The notes: a model not told the origin generated them from the sequence alone. A DNA stretch of 64,000 bases from Calothrix sp. 336/3 (GCF_000734895.2 NZ_CP011382.1:3760700-3824699), one strand, 5' to 3'. Positions 9,706 through 19,749 are shown, counted from the first letter of the stretch. A program made the numbers and translations.

Positions 9706-12408
9706 ATGAGAATCCTCAAGATCCAGACCTTACGCGGCCCCAACTATTGGAGCATTCGACGCCACAAGCTGATCGTCATGCGCCTCGACTTAGAATCCCT
9801 ATCAGAGACGCCATCGAATGAAATTCCCGGCTTTTACGAAGGATTAGTTGAGGCTCTGCCGAGTCTGGAGGGTCACTACTGCTCCCCTGGTTGTCGTGGT
9901 GGCTTTCTGATGCGGGTACGAGAAGGCACCATGATGGGTCACATTGTGGAACACGTAGCCCTAGAACTACAAGACTTAGCGGGAATGCACGTTGGCTTCG
10001 GTCGTACTCGTGAAACAGCCACATCTGGTGTTTACCAGGTGGTATTTGAGTATCTCAATGAAGAAGCAGGACGTTACGCTGGTAGAGCGGCAGTTCGTCT
10101 ATGTCAAAGCATTGTTGATAGAGGTCGCTACCCGAAAGCGGAATTAGAGCAAGACCTGCAAGACCTCAAAGACCTCTGGCGAGATGCTTCCCTCGGACCG
10201 AGTACAGAAGCAATCATCAAAGAAGCGGAAAAACGTGGTATCCCCTGGATGCCCCTAGGCGCACGCTTCCTGATTCAATTGGGCTACGGCGCGCACCAAA
10301 AACGGATGCAAGCCACCATGAGTGACAACACAGGCATTCTGGGAGTCGAGTTAGCCTGTGATAAAGAAGCCACAAAACGCATTCTCGCTAATGCTGGGGT
10401 TCCAGTACCCAAAGGCACAGTAATTAATTTCCTAGATGACTTAGAAGAAGCAATAGAATACGTTGGTGGCTATCCAATTGTGATTAAACCTTTGGATGGT
10501 AACCATGGACGTGGCATCACCATTGACATTAAAAGCTGGGAAGAGGCAGAAGCGGCATATGATGCTGCTCGGCAAGTTTCTCGCTCTGTAATCATTGAGC
10601 GGTATTACGTGGGACGCGACCATCGGGTATTAGTCGTAGATGGCAAGGTTGTGGCTGTCGCTGAACGTGTACCCGCTCATGTGATTGGTGATGGTGCATC
10701 TACAATTGCTGACTTGATTGAAGAAACGAACAAAGACCCCAATCGGGGTGACGGGCATGACAATATTCTCACCCGAATTGAATTAGACCGTACAAGTTAT
10801 CAGTTATTAGAAAGACAAGGCTATACACTAAATACAGTTCTCCCTAAAGGTCAGATTTGTTACTTACGAGCTACCGCTAACTTAAGTACAGGTGGTAGTG
10901 CTGTAGATAGGACTGACGAAATTCACCCAGAAAACGTCTGGCTAGCACAGCGCATCGTCAAAGTAATTGGTTTAGATATTGCGGGTATTGATGTTGTCAC
11001 CTCTGATATTAGTAAGCCCTTACGGGAAGTTGACGGTGTGATTGTCGAGGTGAATGCGGCTCCTGGTTTCCGGATGCACGTTGCTCCCAGTCAAGGTACT
11101 CCCCGCAATGTTGCCGGGGCAGTCCTGGATATGCTCTTCCCCCATGAGCAATCTAGCCGTGTACCAGTTTTAAGTGTGACTGGCACTAATGGTAAAACTA
11201 CTACGACTCGTTTACTTGCACATATTTTCAAGCAAACCAATAAGGTAGTAGGCTTTACAACCACTGACGGGACTTATATCGGTGATTATTTGATTGAAGC
11301 CGGGGATAATACTGGACCCCAGAGTGCTCAATTAATCCTCCAAGACCCGACAGTAGAAGTTGCCGTACTAGAAACTGCCCGTGGTGGGATTCTCCGCTCT
11401 GGTTTAGCCTTTGAGTCGGCAAATGTCAGTGTTATTCTCAATGTTGCAGCTGATCACCTGGGGCTAGGTGATATTGAAACTATTGAACAATTAGCACATC
11501 TCAAGAGTGTAGTTGCGGAGTCAGTATTTCCTGATGGTTATGCTGTATTGAATGCGGATGACCCCCGCGTGGCAGCAATGGCAGAGAAAACTAAGGCAAA
11601 TATTGCCTATTTCACCATGAACCCTGATGCGGAATTGGTACGTAGCCATATCCAGAAAGGGGGAGTTGCCGCAGTCTATGAAAATGGTTTTCTGTCGATT
11701 TTAAAAGGTGATTGGACGCACCGGATTGAACGGGCGGAAAATATTCCCTTAACCATGGGGGGACGGGCACCATTTATGATTGCCAATGCCTTAGCAGCGT
11801 CTTTAGCAGCATTTGTGCAGAATGTCACCATTGAGCAAATTCGGGCTGGGTTGAATACTTTTAGGGCTTCGGTGAGTCAAACTCCCGGACGGATGAATCT
11901 GTTTAACCTAGGGAATTTCCATGCCTTAGTGGATTATGCTCACAATCCTCACAGTTATGAGGCATTAGGTTCCTTTGTGCGGAATTGGACATCGGGACAA
12001 AAAATTGGGGTTGTGGGTGGTCCTGGCGATCGCCGCGATCAAGATTTTGTCTCCCTTGGTAGACTTGCTGCTGATATTTTTGACCGGGTGATTATCAAAG
12101 AAGATGATGACACCAGAGGAAGGCAACGGGGTTCTGCTGCGGCTCTGATTACCCAGGGAATTCAGGAAATTAACGCCAACAGCAAGTATGAGACGATTCT
12201 GGATGAATCTACAGCTATTAACAAAGCTTTAGACTCAGCTCCCGATAACAGCTTAGTGGTGATATTACCGGAAAGTGTGAGTCGGGCAATTCAGTTAATC
12301 AAAGCGCGGGGTGTAGTCAAGGAAGAAATTCCTCAACAGAATAATTCCCATACTATTCCTGATTCTCAAAACAATGTCTCACCCACATTAGTTGTAAAAA
12401 GTCAATAG
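9706..12408 (+). CDS. cphA: Cyanophycin synthetase
   Basis: CphA builds cyanophycin by adding Asp to the backbone and Arg to each side chain, using two ATPs per cycle. I start it at the ATG at 9706, which gives MRILKIQTLRGPNYWSIRRH, the conserved N-terminus; an upstream in-frame TTG would add ten unsupported residues. The 900-residue product has the N-terminal domain, an ATP-grasp domain (near residues 215-480, with ANAGVPVPKGTV and YPIVIKPLDGNHGRGITI), and a C-terminal Mur-ligase-like domain with P-loop GTNGKTTTTRL near 493 and later VDYAHNPHSYEAL and GGPGDRRDQDF. All three domains look intact. The acidic and Asn-rich tail is short. It follows cphB and converges on tatA. Confidence 0.97.
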   Translation: MRILKIQTLRGPNYWSIRRHKLIVMRLDLESLSETPSNEIPGFYEGLVEALPSLEGHYCSPGCRGGFLMRVREGTMMGHIVEHVALELQDLAGMHVGFGRTRETATSGVYQVVFEYLNEEAGRYAGRAAVRLCQSIVDRGRYPKAELEQDLQDLKDLWRDASLGPSTEAIIKEAEKRGIPWMPLGARFLIQLGYGAHQKRMQATMSDNTGILGVELACDKEATKRILANAGVPVPKGTVINFLDDLEEAIEYVGGYPIVIKPLDGNHGRGITIDIKSWEEAEAAYDAARQVSRSVIIERYYVGRDHRVLVVDGKVVAVAERVPAHVIGDGASTIADLIEETNKDPNRGDGHDNILTRIELDRTSYQLLERQGYTLNTVLPKGQICYLRATANLSTGGSAVDRTDEIHPENVWLAQRIVKVIGLDIAGIDVVTSDISKPLREVDGVIVEVNAAPGFRMHVAPSQGTPRNVAGAVLDMLFPHEQSSRVPVLSVTGTNGKTTTTRLLAHIFKQTNKVVGFTTTDGTYIGDYLIEAGDNTGPQSAQLILQDPTVEVAVLETARGGILRSGLAFESANVSVILNVAADHLGLGDIETIEQLAHLKSVVAESVFPDGYAVLNADDPRVAAMAEKTKANIAYFTMNPDAELVRSHIQKGGVAAVYENGFLSILKGDWTHRIERAENIPLTMGGRAPFMIANALAASLAAFVQNVTIEQIRAGLNTFRASVSQTPGRMNLFNLGNFHALVDYAHNPHSYEALGSFVRNWTSGQKIGVVGGPGDRRDQDFVSLGRLAADIFDRVIIKEDDDTRGRQRGSAAALITQGIQEINANSKYETILDESTAINKALDSAPDNSLVVILPESVSRAIQLIKARGVVKEEIPQQNNSHTIPDSQNNVSPTLVVKSQ

Positions 12409-12422
12409 TTTATAGGGAGAAA

Positions 12423-12448
12423 ATAGGGTGATAAAGTATCGCCCTATA
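12423..12448. terminator. Hairpin between convergent cphA and tatA
   Basis: AGGGTGATA and TATCGCCCT pair around a three-base AAG loop with one G-T wobble. It lies 16 bases past the cphA stop and just beyond the tatA stop on the other strand. There is no long T-run, so a bidirectional terminator is only likely, not certain. Confidence 0.4.
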
Positions 12449-12454
12449 TATCTT

Positions 12455-12631
12455 CTATAAGTTATCTTGTTCCGAACTAGCTGTATCCTGGGGATTTTTC
12501 AATTCTTCCTTAAATCCTCGGAGGGTTTTACCCAAAGCGCTACCTAGTTCGGGAATTTTTTTTGGTCCGAAGACTAATAGAACAACAACGGAAATCACTG
12601 CAACTTCTGCCCATCCAAGTCCAAATGGCAT
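12455..12631 (-). CDS. tatA: Sec-independent translocase protein TatA/E
   Basis: This 58-residue protein is a TatA-type subunit of the twin-arginine translocase, which moves folded proteins across thylakoid and plasma membranes. It begins MPFGLGWAEVAVISVVVLLV, one membrane helix, followed by the hinge FGPKKIPELGSALGKTLRGF, which contains the conserved FGPKKLPELG-type motif and starts the amphipathic helix. The tail is short and acidic. It faces cphA tail to tail and lies 142 bases from recQ, which reads the other way. The motif makes the call firm; TatA and TatE cannot be separated by sequence. Confidence 0.93.
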   Translation of the reverse strand: MPFGLGWAEVAVISVVVLLVFGPKKIPELGSALGKTLRGFKEELKNPQDTASSEQDNL

Positions 12632-12773
12632 ATATATTCCCCGTGTATAGGCTGATATAAATATATTAGGGCATTGAGCATTGGGTATAGGAAAGTGGAC
12701 TCTGAAGAATTAATTTTTTCCTGGTTGCCTGTTTGCCAATTCCCACTTCCCTTTTGTTCTTTGTTCTGAAAAT

Positions 12774-14936
12774 ATGTCTGAGTTTCCCCACTTAGAAAGA
12801 GCGCTTAAATATCACTTCGGTTATGATCAGTTCCGTCCTGGACAAAGGCAAGTGATTGAAGCAGGGTTGCAAAATCGGGATTTATTGGTGGTAATGCCGA
12901 CGGGTGGGGGGAAATCCTTATGCTTCCAGCTACCAGCATTGATAAAAGGGGGATTGATGGTAGTGGTGTCACCCTTAATTGCCTTAATGCAAGATCAGGT
13001 GGAAGCATTACGGAATAATAATATTCCGGCAACTTTTTTGAATAGTAGTTTAAATCAGTATCAAGTGCGATCGCGGGAACACGCTATCTTGAATGGCAAG
13101 GTAAAATTGCTCTATGTAGCACCGGAAAGACTTGTCAGTGATAGATTTCTCCCTTTTCTGGATTTAGTACAACACCAAGTCGGTATTTCCGCTTTTGCCA
13201 TTGATGAAGCTCATTGTGTATCGGAATGGGGACATGATTTTCGTCCAGAGTACCGCCAATTAATTTTACTACGGCAACGCTACCCCAAGGTTCCCACCTT
13301 TGCTTTGACAGCCACTGCAACTGATAGGGTACGTGCTGATATTATTCAACAGTTAGGGTTGCGAGAACCAACTATTCATATTGCCAGTTTTAATCGGCAA
13401 AATCTTTATTATGAGGTACGGGAAAAAAATAAGGGTTCCTTTGCTGAGTTATTAGAGCTAATTCAAGACACAGAGGGTTCGGTAATTATTTACTGTCTGA
13501 CTCGCAAAAAAGTTGACGAAATCGCCTTTAAATTACAACATCATCAACTTTCTGCCCTACCCTACCATGCAGGTTTATCCGATGAAGAAAGGTCGAAGAA
13601 TCAAACACAATTTATCCGTGATGATGTGAGAATCATGGTGGCAACTATTGCCTTTGGGATGGGGATTAATAAGCCTGATGTTCGCTTAGTTGTACATTTT
13701 GATATCCCCAGAAATTTAGAAAGCTACTATCAAGAATCGGGACGAGGTGGTAGGGATGGGGAAGCATCGCGCTGTACATTATTTTATAGTTATGGTGATG
13801 TCAAAACCATTGAATATTTAATTAATCAAAAACCTGACCCCCAGGAACAATTAATTGCTAAACAACAGTTACGGCAAGTTATTGACTATGCGGAAGGAAC
13901 GGATTGCAGACGAGTAATTCAACTGGGGTATTTTGGTGAAAGATTCCCCGGTAATTGTGGTAACTGTGATAACTGCCGTTCACCCAAACCAATGCAAGAT
14001 TGGACAATTGAAGCGATGAAATTTCTATCTTGTGTGGCAAGGTGTAAAGAAAGATTTGGGATGGCTCATATTATAGATGTGTTACGGGGTTCTAAAAATC
14101 AAAAAGTTACCCAGTACGAGCATGATCAACTTTCTACCTACGGAATTGGTAAGGATAAAACCGTTGATGAGTGGCGAATGTTAGGACGTTCCTTATTACA
14201 TCAAGGTTTACTAGAACAAACTAGTGATGGTTATGCAGTTTTAAAATTAAATGCTTTGAGCTGGGAAGTAATGCGAAAAAAACGTACTGTTTCCCTTGCG
14301 GTTCCCGTGGTACAGAAGATTAGTTGGAAAGAGAGAAGTAGCAAAGCAGAAGCCGCAGAAATGTTATTAATGAGATTGCGATCGCTACGTAAAAATCTGG
14401 CTGATCAACAATCCGTTCCCCCCTATGTTGTCTTCCCTGACTCGACTCTGCGACTAATGGCACAGGTACAACCCCAAAGTTTAGAGGAGTTTGGTAAACT
14501 TTCTGGTGTGGGTAGTCACAAGCTTGCCCAGTATGGAGAAAAATTTATTCATGAAATTGTCGCCTATCGTCAAGAAAATACGGCGAAGTCAGTAAATAGC
14601 CAAGTAAATCTTGGAAATGGTGGCAACTTTCCCACGGAAACAGAATTATTAACCCTACAATTACACAAGCAGGGATTGAGCGTTGAGGAAATTGCCGAGC
14701 AGAGAAATCTCCGTCCGACAACGATTATCCGCCATCTTGCCGATTTAATTGACAAAAATCAACCTGTTAACTTCGATTTGTTGGTGACACCAGAAAAACA
14801 ACAAAAAATCTGCCAGGTGTTAGATATCCTCGGTGATATATCCCTCACCCCTATCAAAGAATATTTAGGCAATAATTATAGCTTTGATGAAATTCGTTTG
14901 GCTCGTGGTAAATGGCGACGGAATCACAAGTCATAA
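12774..14936 (+). CDS. recQ: ATP-dependent DNA helicase RecQ
   Basis: RecQ unwinds DNA 3' to 5' in recombination and replication repair. The 720-residue product has all superfamily-2 motifs: FRPGQRQVIEA (motif 0, near residue 20), Walker A MPTGGGKS (41-48), the DEAH box IDEAHCVSEWGHDFRPEY, ALTATAT, and the arginine finger QESGRGGRDG. A RecQ zinc-binding part follows with Cys residues in DCRRVIQLGYFGE and GNCGNCDNC. Then come a winged-helix region, an HRDC domain (PPYVVFPDSTLRLMAQ, near 540) and a C-terminal helix-turn-helix extension (LSVEEIAEQRNLRPTTIIRH). The protein is full length with no missing motif. Confidence 0.96.
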   Translation: MSEFPHLERALKYHFGYDQFRPGQRQVIEAGLQNRDLLVVMPTGGGKSLCFQLPALIKGGLMVVVSPLIALMQDQVEALRNNNIPATFLNSSLNQYQVRSREHAILNGKVKLLYVAPERLVSDRFLPFLDLVQHQVGISAFAIDEAHCVSEWGHDFRPEYRQLILLRQRYPKVPTFALTATATDRVRADIIQQLGLREPTIHIASFNRQNLYYEVREKNKGSFAELLELIQDTEGSVIIYCLTRKKVDEIAFKLQHHQLSALPYHAGLSDEERSKNQTQFIRDDVRIMVATIAFGMGINKPDVRLVVHFDIPRNLESYYQESGRGGRDGEASRCTLFYSYGDVKTIEYLINQKPDPQEQLIAKQQLRQVIDYAEGTDCRRVIQLGYFGERFPGNCGNCDNCRSPKPMQDWTIEAMKFLSCVARCKERFGMAHIIDVLRGSKNQKVTQYEHDQLSTYGIGKDKTVDEWRMLGRSLLHQGLLEQTSDGYAVLKLNALSWEVMRKKRTVSLAVPVVQKISWKERSSKAEAAEMLLMRLRSLRKNLADQQSVPPYVVFPDSTLRLMAQVQPQSLEEFGKLSGVGSHKLAQYGEKFIHEIVAYRQENTAKSVNSQVNLGNGGNFPTETELLTLQLHKQGLSVEEIAEQRNLRPTTIIRHLADLIDKNQPVNFDLLVTPEKQQKICQVLDILGDISLTPIKEYLGNNYSFDEIRLARGKWRRNHKS

Positions 14937-15099
14937 ATAATTTTGGGCGATCGCCCCAGCTATACGTGGAATTTTAGTGGCGATCGCTGATATCAAAACT
15001 CAAAATCAACTTATGTCACTCCTCACAAGGGAGTTTTGACTGAAATCAGAAAATTAAATACTTCTAGTAGGAATGCATCGTGACTACTAGAGGGCAACC

Positions 15100-15279
15100 T
15101 TAACCAAGGGAATAAGGATAAACTGTGACATTAGAACTGATTTCTTGACTATCAGATACGATTACTGGTGAGGTATCTTGCTTTGTTTTCTTCACTAATA
15201 CCATAGATAAGACCTTGGGGAGAGCAAGGCAAATCACAGTGTTGACTATTGTCAGTACTAGACCGTCTGTCAGACTCAT
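15100..15279 (-). CDS. Tiny membrane protein, paralogue of the 15647 gene
   Basis: I choose the ATG at 15279, preceded by AAGGGGATTATCT, over a TTG further upstream; the product is 59 residues. It opens with a single hydrophobic helix (MSLTDGLVLTIVNTVICLAL) followed by PKVLSMVLVKK and a polar tail rich in Ser, Thr and Val. The start closely parallels the product of the gene at 15647-15886: both have a helix, then Leu-Pro-(Lys/Arg)-(Val/Leu)-Leu-Ser, at the same distance from the start, and both have GATTATCT directly before the ATG. I do not recognise the family. The shared layout argues that both are real genes. Confidence 0.55.
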   Translation of the reverse strand: MSLTDGLVLTIVNTVICLALPKVLSMVLVKKTKQDTSPVIVSDSQEISSNVTVYPYSLG

Positions 15280-15646
15280 AGATAATCCCCTTATCAAAAA
15301 AGATTACTCACTTTTGTATTGTTGACTAAATTCTCTGGAAAAAATACTATCTATGATTTTGATTTTCTTTTCAGTGTTATAAGTTTTTTTAAATGTAAAT
15401 TTTTATAACTAATTCTAGCCTTGAAGACTATGGAATACATCAGTAAATGTAATGATTGATTGCAAGTCCGGAACTGAAGTTGTTTGCAATCGCTTTCATA
15501 CTCAAAATCTATAAAAATTGCCTTTCCATCTCATAAATACTCTGAACTCCATAGTCTTTTCCTCTGAAAAATAATCAGAAATTAATCAATCATTCGTCGA
15601 AAAATACTATGAAGTACAGAGGGGTATATTAATAGATTTTAGCCTC
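15280..15646. other. Spacer between two paralogous small genes
   Basis: This 367-base spacer is AT-rich. It contains an 11-base inverted repeat, AAGACTATGGA at 15424-15434 and TCCATAGTCTT at 15548-15558, with 113 bases between the arms. It could mark a small element or an RNA structure. No further gene is visible. Confidence 0.3.
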
Positions 15647-15886
15647 TTAGTTGGGAGAACATTTGGGGCAGAAATCAGGACTAAATCTACAGGATGGACC
15701 ACCTGTTAATCGATAAGACATACAATATGGAAAACTTGTGAGTTGATTTGTATGAGGGGTAAAGTTAGCAAACAAGGATTTGTTGTTTCTGATGCGAGGG
15801 TCGAGAATAATCGATAATAATCTGGGTAATACCAGACAGGTAAAACTACTGATTAGAGTCAGCATTATCACCTCTATTTGACCCAT
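15647..15886 (-). CDS. Tiny membrane protein with Cys-rich tail, paralogue of the 15100 gene
   Basis: The 79-residue product starts MGQIEVIMLTLISSFTCLVL, one membrane helix, then PRLLSIILDPRIRNN. The tail holds four cysteines (YCMSYRLTGGPSCRFSPDFC and PKCSPN), which could bind a metal or form disulfides. The ATG at 15886 has a very strong ribosome-binding site (AGGAGGTGATTATCT). Its N-terminal half aligns with that of the gene at 15100-15279, while the tails differ. The function is unknown. The acyl-ACP synthetase gene starts 250 bases away, on the other strand. Confidence 0.58.
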   Translation of the reverse strand: MGQIEVIMLTLISSFTCLVLPRLLSIILDPRIRNNKSLFANFTPHTNQLTSFPYCMSYRLTGGPSCRFSPDFCPKCSPN

Positions 15887-16137
15887 AGATAATCACCTCC
15901 TGAATTAATTTGCTATCTTTTGTCTTTATTTGTAATTAAGAATCGATTGGCAAATAAAAACAAAATTGCATTACTTTTTATCTATACAAATTAATTATAA
16001 TATAGATTTATTTAGATATATGCAGATTCTTGTCAATATTGCTGTAAATACTCGTAATTGTGTATTGAGTTGATGAATATCTTCTTGATAGTGCAGAATA
16101 GGCTGGAAAAATCATCAGAATAAGTACTTAGTTTGTG

Positions 16138-18114
16138 ATGTCAAAAAAAACTGAAAATATGCTTATCACAGTAGATGTACCGCTCCGAGTACAGGAAAAA
16201 ATCAAAGATTTGGTGGATTACTCTCAAGTTTCATCTTTGCCAGAAATTTGGTCATTGGTAGGACAAAAGTTTGGCAAAATAGTGGCATTACGTGACCCCC
16301 ACAGTAAACCCGAAGTGGTGGTGACTTATGCACAGTTATCTGACCAAATTCGTAAATTTGCCGCAGGTTTGCAAGCTTTGGGGATTCAAGCAGGCGATCG
16401 CCTCTCCCTAATTGCCGATAATTCCACCCGTTGGCTGATCGCCGACCAAGGGATAATGATGGCTGGGGGTGTGGATGCGGTGCGCAGTTCCCAGGCAGAA
16501 AAAGAGGAATTACTGTTTATCATTACCAATAGTGGCAGTAAAGCCCTAGTAGTCGAAGACAGAAAAACCCTGAATAAACTTCGGGAACGTCTTGATGATT
16601 TGCCGATTCAATTTGTGATTTTGCTTTCCTCTGAATCAGCACCACCAGAAGACAACCTGAAAATTCTCAATTTTTCCCAGTTAATCGAATTAGGGACAAA
16701 TCATAATTTTACCCCCGTTCACCAAACCCGTGATACCTTAGCAACTCTGATTTACACCTCCGGAACCACAGGGCAACCCAAGGGTGTAATGCTCAGTCAC
16801 GGCAACTTGCTGCACCAAGTCAACTCCCTAGGAACTGTTGTGCAACCAGAACCAGGGGATATTGTTCTCAGTATCTTACCAACTTGGCATAGTTATGAAC
16901 GTAGCTGTGAATACTTCCTGCTTTCCCAAGGTTGTACTCAGGTTTACACAAATTTGCGCTCCGTCAAGGGTGATTTGAAAAAATACCAGCCCCACTTCAT
17001 GATTGCGGTTCCCCGACTCTTAGAGTCGATTTATGAGGGGGTACAGAAGCAATTTCGAGAGCAACCAGAGTCAAAGCAAAAACTAGTCAAGACTTTGTTA
17101 GGTTTTAGTCAGAAATATATTCAAGCACGGCGCACAGCCCAAGGGCTAAATCTACAAAATATCTATGCTTCTGCTGGGGAAAAATTAATTGCCACTTTAC
17201 AAGCAGGAATTTTCTCTCCCCTCCATGCTCTAGGAGAAAAACTGATTTACAGCAAAGTCCGAGAAGCCACAGGTGGCAGAATCAAATACATGATTAGTGG
17301 TGGTGGTGCTTTACCCAAACACGTCGATGATTTCTTTGAAACTGTGGGAGTAGAAATCTTAGTGGGTTACGGGTTGACAGAAACCTCTCCCGTCACCCAT
17401 GTGCGTCGCCCTTGGAGGAATATACGGGGAGCCGCAGGACAAACTATACTCGGAACAGAAGCGAAAATTGTTGATCCAGAAACTCGTAAAGATTTGCCCG
17501 TGGGAGAACGGGGTTTAGTACTGTTGCGAGGTCCACAAATTATGCAGGGTTACTACCAAAACCCAGAAGCAACAGCCAAAGCCATCGATAGTCAGGGATG
17601 GTTTGATAGCGGGGATTTAGGCTTGTTGACAACCGCCAACGATTTGATTTTAACCGGACGGGCAAAAGATACGATTGTATTAACCAATGGGGAAAATATC
17701 GAGCCACAACCCATTGAGGATGCTTGTTTGCGATCGCCATATATTGACCAAATCATGCTAGTAGGGCAAGATCAGCGCAGTCTGGGCGCGTTGATTGTTC
17801 CTAACGTGGAAGCATTGGCAGCATGGGCAGAAAGTCAAAATTTGCAATTGTGTATTCCCCAAAACAATGTAACAACGGCGACAAGTCAACACATAAATCT
17901 GGAGAGTAAAATAATCCAGGATTTGTTTAGGCAAGAGTTAACGCGAGAAGTGCAAAACCGTCCTGGTTATCGAGCAGATGATCGCATTACCGTGTTTAGG
18001 CTGATTCTAGAGCCGTTTTCTATGGAAAATGGCATGATGACGCAAACTCTGAAAATTAGGCGGCATATTGTCATGGAGCATTACCGCGATATGATTAACG
18101 CCATGTTTGCCTAA
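16138..18114 (+). CDS. aas: Acyl-ACP / long-chain acyl-CoA synthetase (AMP-binding)
   Basis: This enzyme activates free fatty acids through an acyl-adenylate; in cyanobacteria the homologue (Aas) loads them on acyl carrier protein and recycles membrane lipids. The start is either ATG 16138 or the adjacent GTG 16135. The product is about 658 residues. The P-loop YTSGTTGQPKGVMLSHGN lies near residue 210, the motif GYGLTETSPVTHVRRP near 420, and the hinge region GWFDSGDLGLLTTANDLILT near 485. The closing segment DTIVLTNGENIEPQPIED is also typical. Length and the long middle insert fit the cyanobacterial acyl-ACP synthetases better than FadD. It seems monocistronic. Confidence 0.9.
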   Translation: MSKKTENMLITVDVPLRVQEKIKDLVDYSQVSSLPEIWSLVGQKFGKIVALRDPHSKPEVVVTYAQLSDQIRKFAAGLQALGIQAGDRLSLIADNSTRWLIADQGIMMAGGVDAVRSSQAEKEELLFIITNSGSKALVVEDRKTLNKLRERLDDLPIQFVILLSSESAPPEDNLKILNFSQLIELGTNHNFTPVHQTRDTLATLIYTSGTTGQPKGVMLSHGNLLHQVNSLGTVVQPEPGDIVLSILPTWHSYERSCEYFLLSQGCTQVYTNLRSVKGDLKKYQPHFMIAVPRLLESIYEGVQKQFREQPESKQKLVKTLLGFSQKYIQARRTAQGLNLQNIYASAGEKLIATLQAGIFSPLHALGEKLIYSKVREATGGRIKYMISGGGALPKHVDDFFETVGVEILVGYGLTETSPVTHVRRPWRNIRGAAGQTILGTEAKIVDPETRKDLPVGERGLVLLRGPQIMQGYYQNPEATAKAIDSQGWFDSGDLGLLTTANDLILTGRAKDTIVLTNGENIEPQPIEDACLRSPYIDQIMLVGQDQRSLGALIVPNVEALAAWAESQNLQLCIPQNNVTTATSQHINLESKIIQDLFRQELTREVQNRPGYRADDRITVFRLILEPFSMENGMMTQTLKIRRHIVMEHYRDMINAMFA

Positions 18115-18253
18115 TCTATGACTTAGGTGCTGAGGACTAAGTTATGGGTGCTATTTAATTGCCCCCATGACTTGAGAATGATGGGGTGCTGAGTGCAGAT
18201 TCAGTACCCATAAGCTAATCTATTGCAAACAATCGAGTGAACGGAAAATTTTT

Positions 18254-18703
18254 ATGGATGTCTCCAAACCTCAATTACTTCTGAAACGTGTAGTGAATGT
18301 GAAAGCAGTTGTGACACCTCTGTGGAAAGAGGAAGTACAACAGCAGTTGCAAACACAGATTAATCAACTTGATCAGCAATTGCAACAATTAGAGGTGGAA
18401 GGACAAAGGGCGATCGCCGCGATTCAAAAACAAAGTCTCCAACCCCCAGGACCCCAAACCCTACAACAAATCGATAATATCCAACTCCAGGTCAACCAAA
18501 AGAAAAGTGAATTATTAGAACAAAAGAACCAGTTATTACAAAACTTGCAACAGGTACAATTCCTAGAATTAGATCAGGAAGTTAACCAATTTCAGATGGA
18601 AGGGACTTTCCGCGTGGAACCCGGTGATAACCTGATTAGTAAAATGCAGGTGGAAGTCGTTCTGCGGGACGGTATTGTTGAAGAGATTCGTGGCGATATC
18701 TAG
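18254..18703 (+). CDS. YlqD-like coiled-coil protein
   Basis: The 149-residue product has a beta-rich start (LLLKRVVNVKAVVTPLWKEE), a long Gln-rich coiled coil from about residue 28 to 115, and a beta-rich end (FRVEPGDNLISKMQVEVVLR, then DGIVEEIRGDI). This is the layout of the YlqD family, whose function is unknown and which is found in cyanobacteria and Firmicutes. No signal peptide or membrane helix is present, so it should be cytoplasmic. It sits between the acyl-ACP synthetase gene and a convergent hypothetical gene. Confidence 0.75.
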   Translation: MDVSKPQLLLKRVVNVKAVVTPLWKEEVQQQLQTQINQLDQQLQQLEVEGQRAIAAIQKQSLQPPGPQTLQQIDNIQLQVNQKKSELLEQKNQLLQNLQQVQFLELDQEVNQFQMEGTFRVEPGDNLISKMQVEVVLRDGIVEEIRGDI

Positions 18704-18799
18704 AACCACTACTATTTTCTGCTAACGGAGAAAAATCTTTACCAAGCAGTGACCTAGCTATCAGATTTATTGATAACTCACTCACTGTCTTTCTGAAAT

Positions 18800-19321
18800 T
18801 TAATGACAATTGGCAGCAGTGAGACTGTATCGAGGATTATGCTGCCAACATTTTTTTTGGGAACCCACCCAAACAATTTGCCACATGGGAGGGGAGCTAG
18901 CGAGGAGCGATCGCCCAAAACTGGTTAATTCCACACGATACCTCGTTGCATTCGCCACATTAGCTGCTTTCTGAGTTTGGGTAATCGTGACTAAAGCTTG
19001 GTTGGGTTGGGGATACATCACCTCAACTTTGCGAGATATAGGTTTGACCCCATTATCGTCAAAAGCATCCAGAGCTAGGGCTGCTGGATCCGTACCTTGG
19101 AGAGAAGATTTTATTCTCTCTAAAGGGATTGTTTGGTAATGCACTCGTTCCGGGTTTATCACTGTTTCCTGGGTGGAAATTGCCCTAGACAGTCCCTGGT
19201 GTTCCTCATCGGTGGTGGATATCATCGCCAATGGTTGACGATTATTCATGTAAACTCCAGCAACTGCTGTGGCAAAGAGACTAATGATGAGAAGGATGAA
19301 AACCTTGAGCTTTGCCGACAT
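18800..19321 (-). CDS. Secreted or membrane-anchored hypothetical protein
   Basis: The 173-residue product has an N-terminal hydrophobic segment (VFILLIISLFATAVAGVYM, residues 7-25) that fits a signal peptide or anchor. A soluble part of about 145 residues follows with text such as ALALDAFDDNGVKPISRKVE, MYPQPNQALVTITQTQ and PPMWQIVWVGSQKKCW. The last part has two Cys residues. It resembles hypothetical exported proteins of cyanobacteria, but no domain is recognised. It converges on the YlqD-like gene. Confidence 0.65.
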   Translation of the reverse strand: MSAKLKVFILLIISLFATAVAGVYMNNRQPLAMISTTDEEHQGLSRAISTQETVINPERVHYQTIPLERIKSSLQGTDPAALALDAFDDNGVKPISRKVEVMYPQPNQALVTITQTQKAANVANATRYRVELTSFGRSLLASSPPMWQIVWVGSQKKCWQHNPRYSLTAANCH

Positions 19322-19749
19322 AAAATTAAAAACAGTTTGAAAAGTAATTCACTTATCACTTTGCATTTTAAATGCAGGATTCGCCTTTGTTCCTCCCACT
19401 GTTGGGTAATTATTCCGATTGACAGACCCGTGATAAGAAATACAAATTATTAGACTATTTAGTTTTAAGATAGTTCCTCACGTCATCACTGTTGATACAA
19501 TTCGATCTGGCATAAATATGTTTTCTGTGGGCAGGGTGGTGAAAAATTCGGTGAGTCTGTGACTATAGTCAATAGTCAAGTCACAAACTAATTCACCTCT
19601 TTTAGAGCCTACTCACATACACTGATGGTTTGAAAGTCAAGGGTTTAGACGCAAAGACACAAAAAATATCTCACCCCCAGCCTTTCGCCAATTAGTATGG
19701 AAACTACCTCAGCCAGTCCATAAATATTATCGATTCGTCAGACACCCCT
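19322..19749. other. Divergent intergenic region upstream of pdhC
   Basis: This 428-base region lies between divergent genes. A short inverted repeat (GTGACT and AGTCAC) near 19557-19588 brackets two copies of a TAGTC-containing direct repeat. No gene is evident. Confidence 0.35.

Noticed and set aside
15007..15037. ACTCCTCAC segment resembling the core of the small RNA Yfr1
   Set aside because: The required flanking hairpins and U-rich end of Yfr1 are missing; it looks at best like a weak hairpin after recQ.
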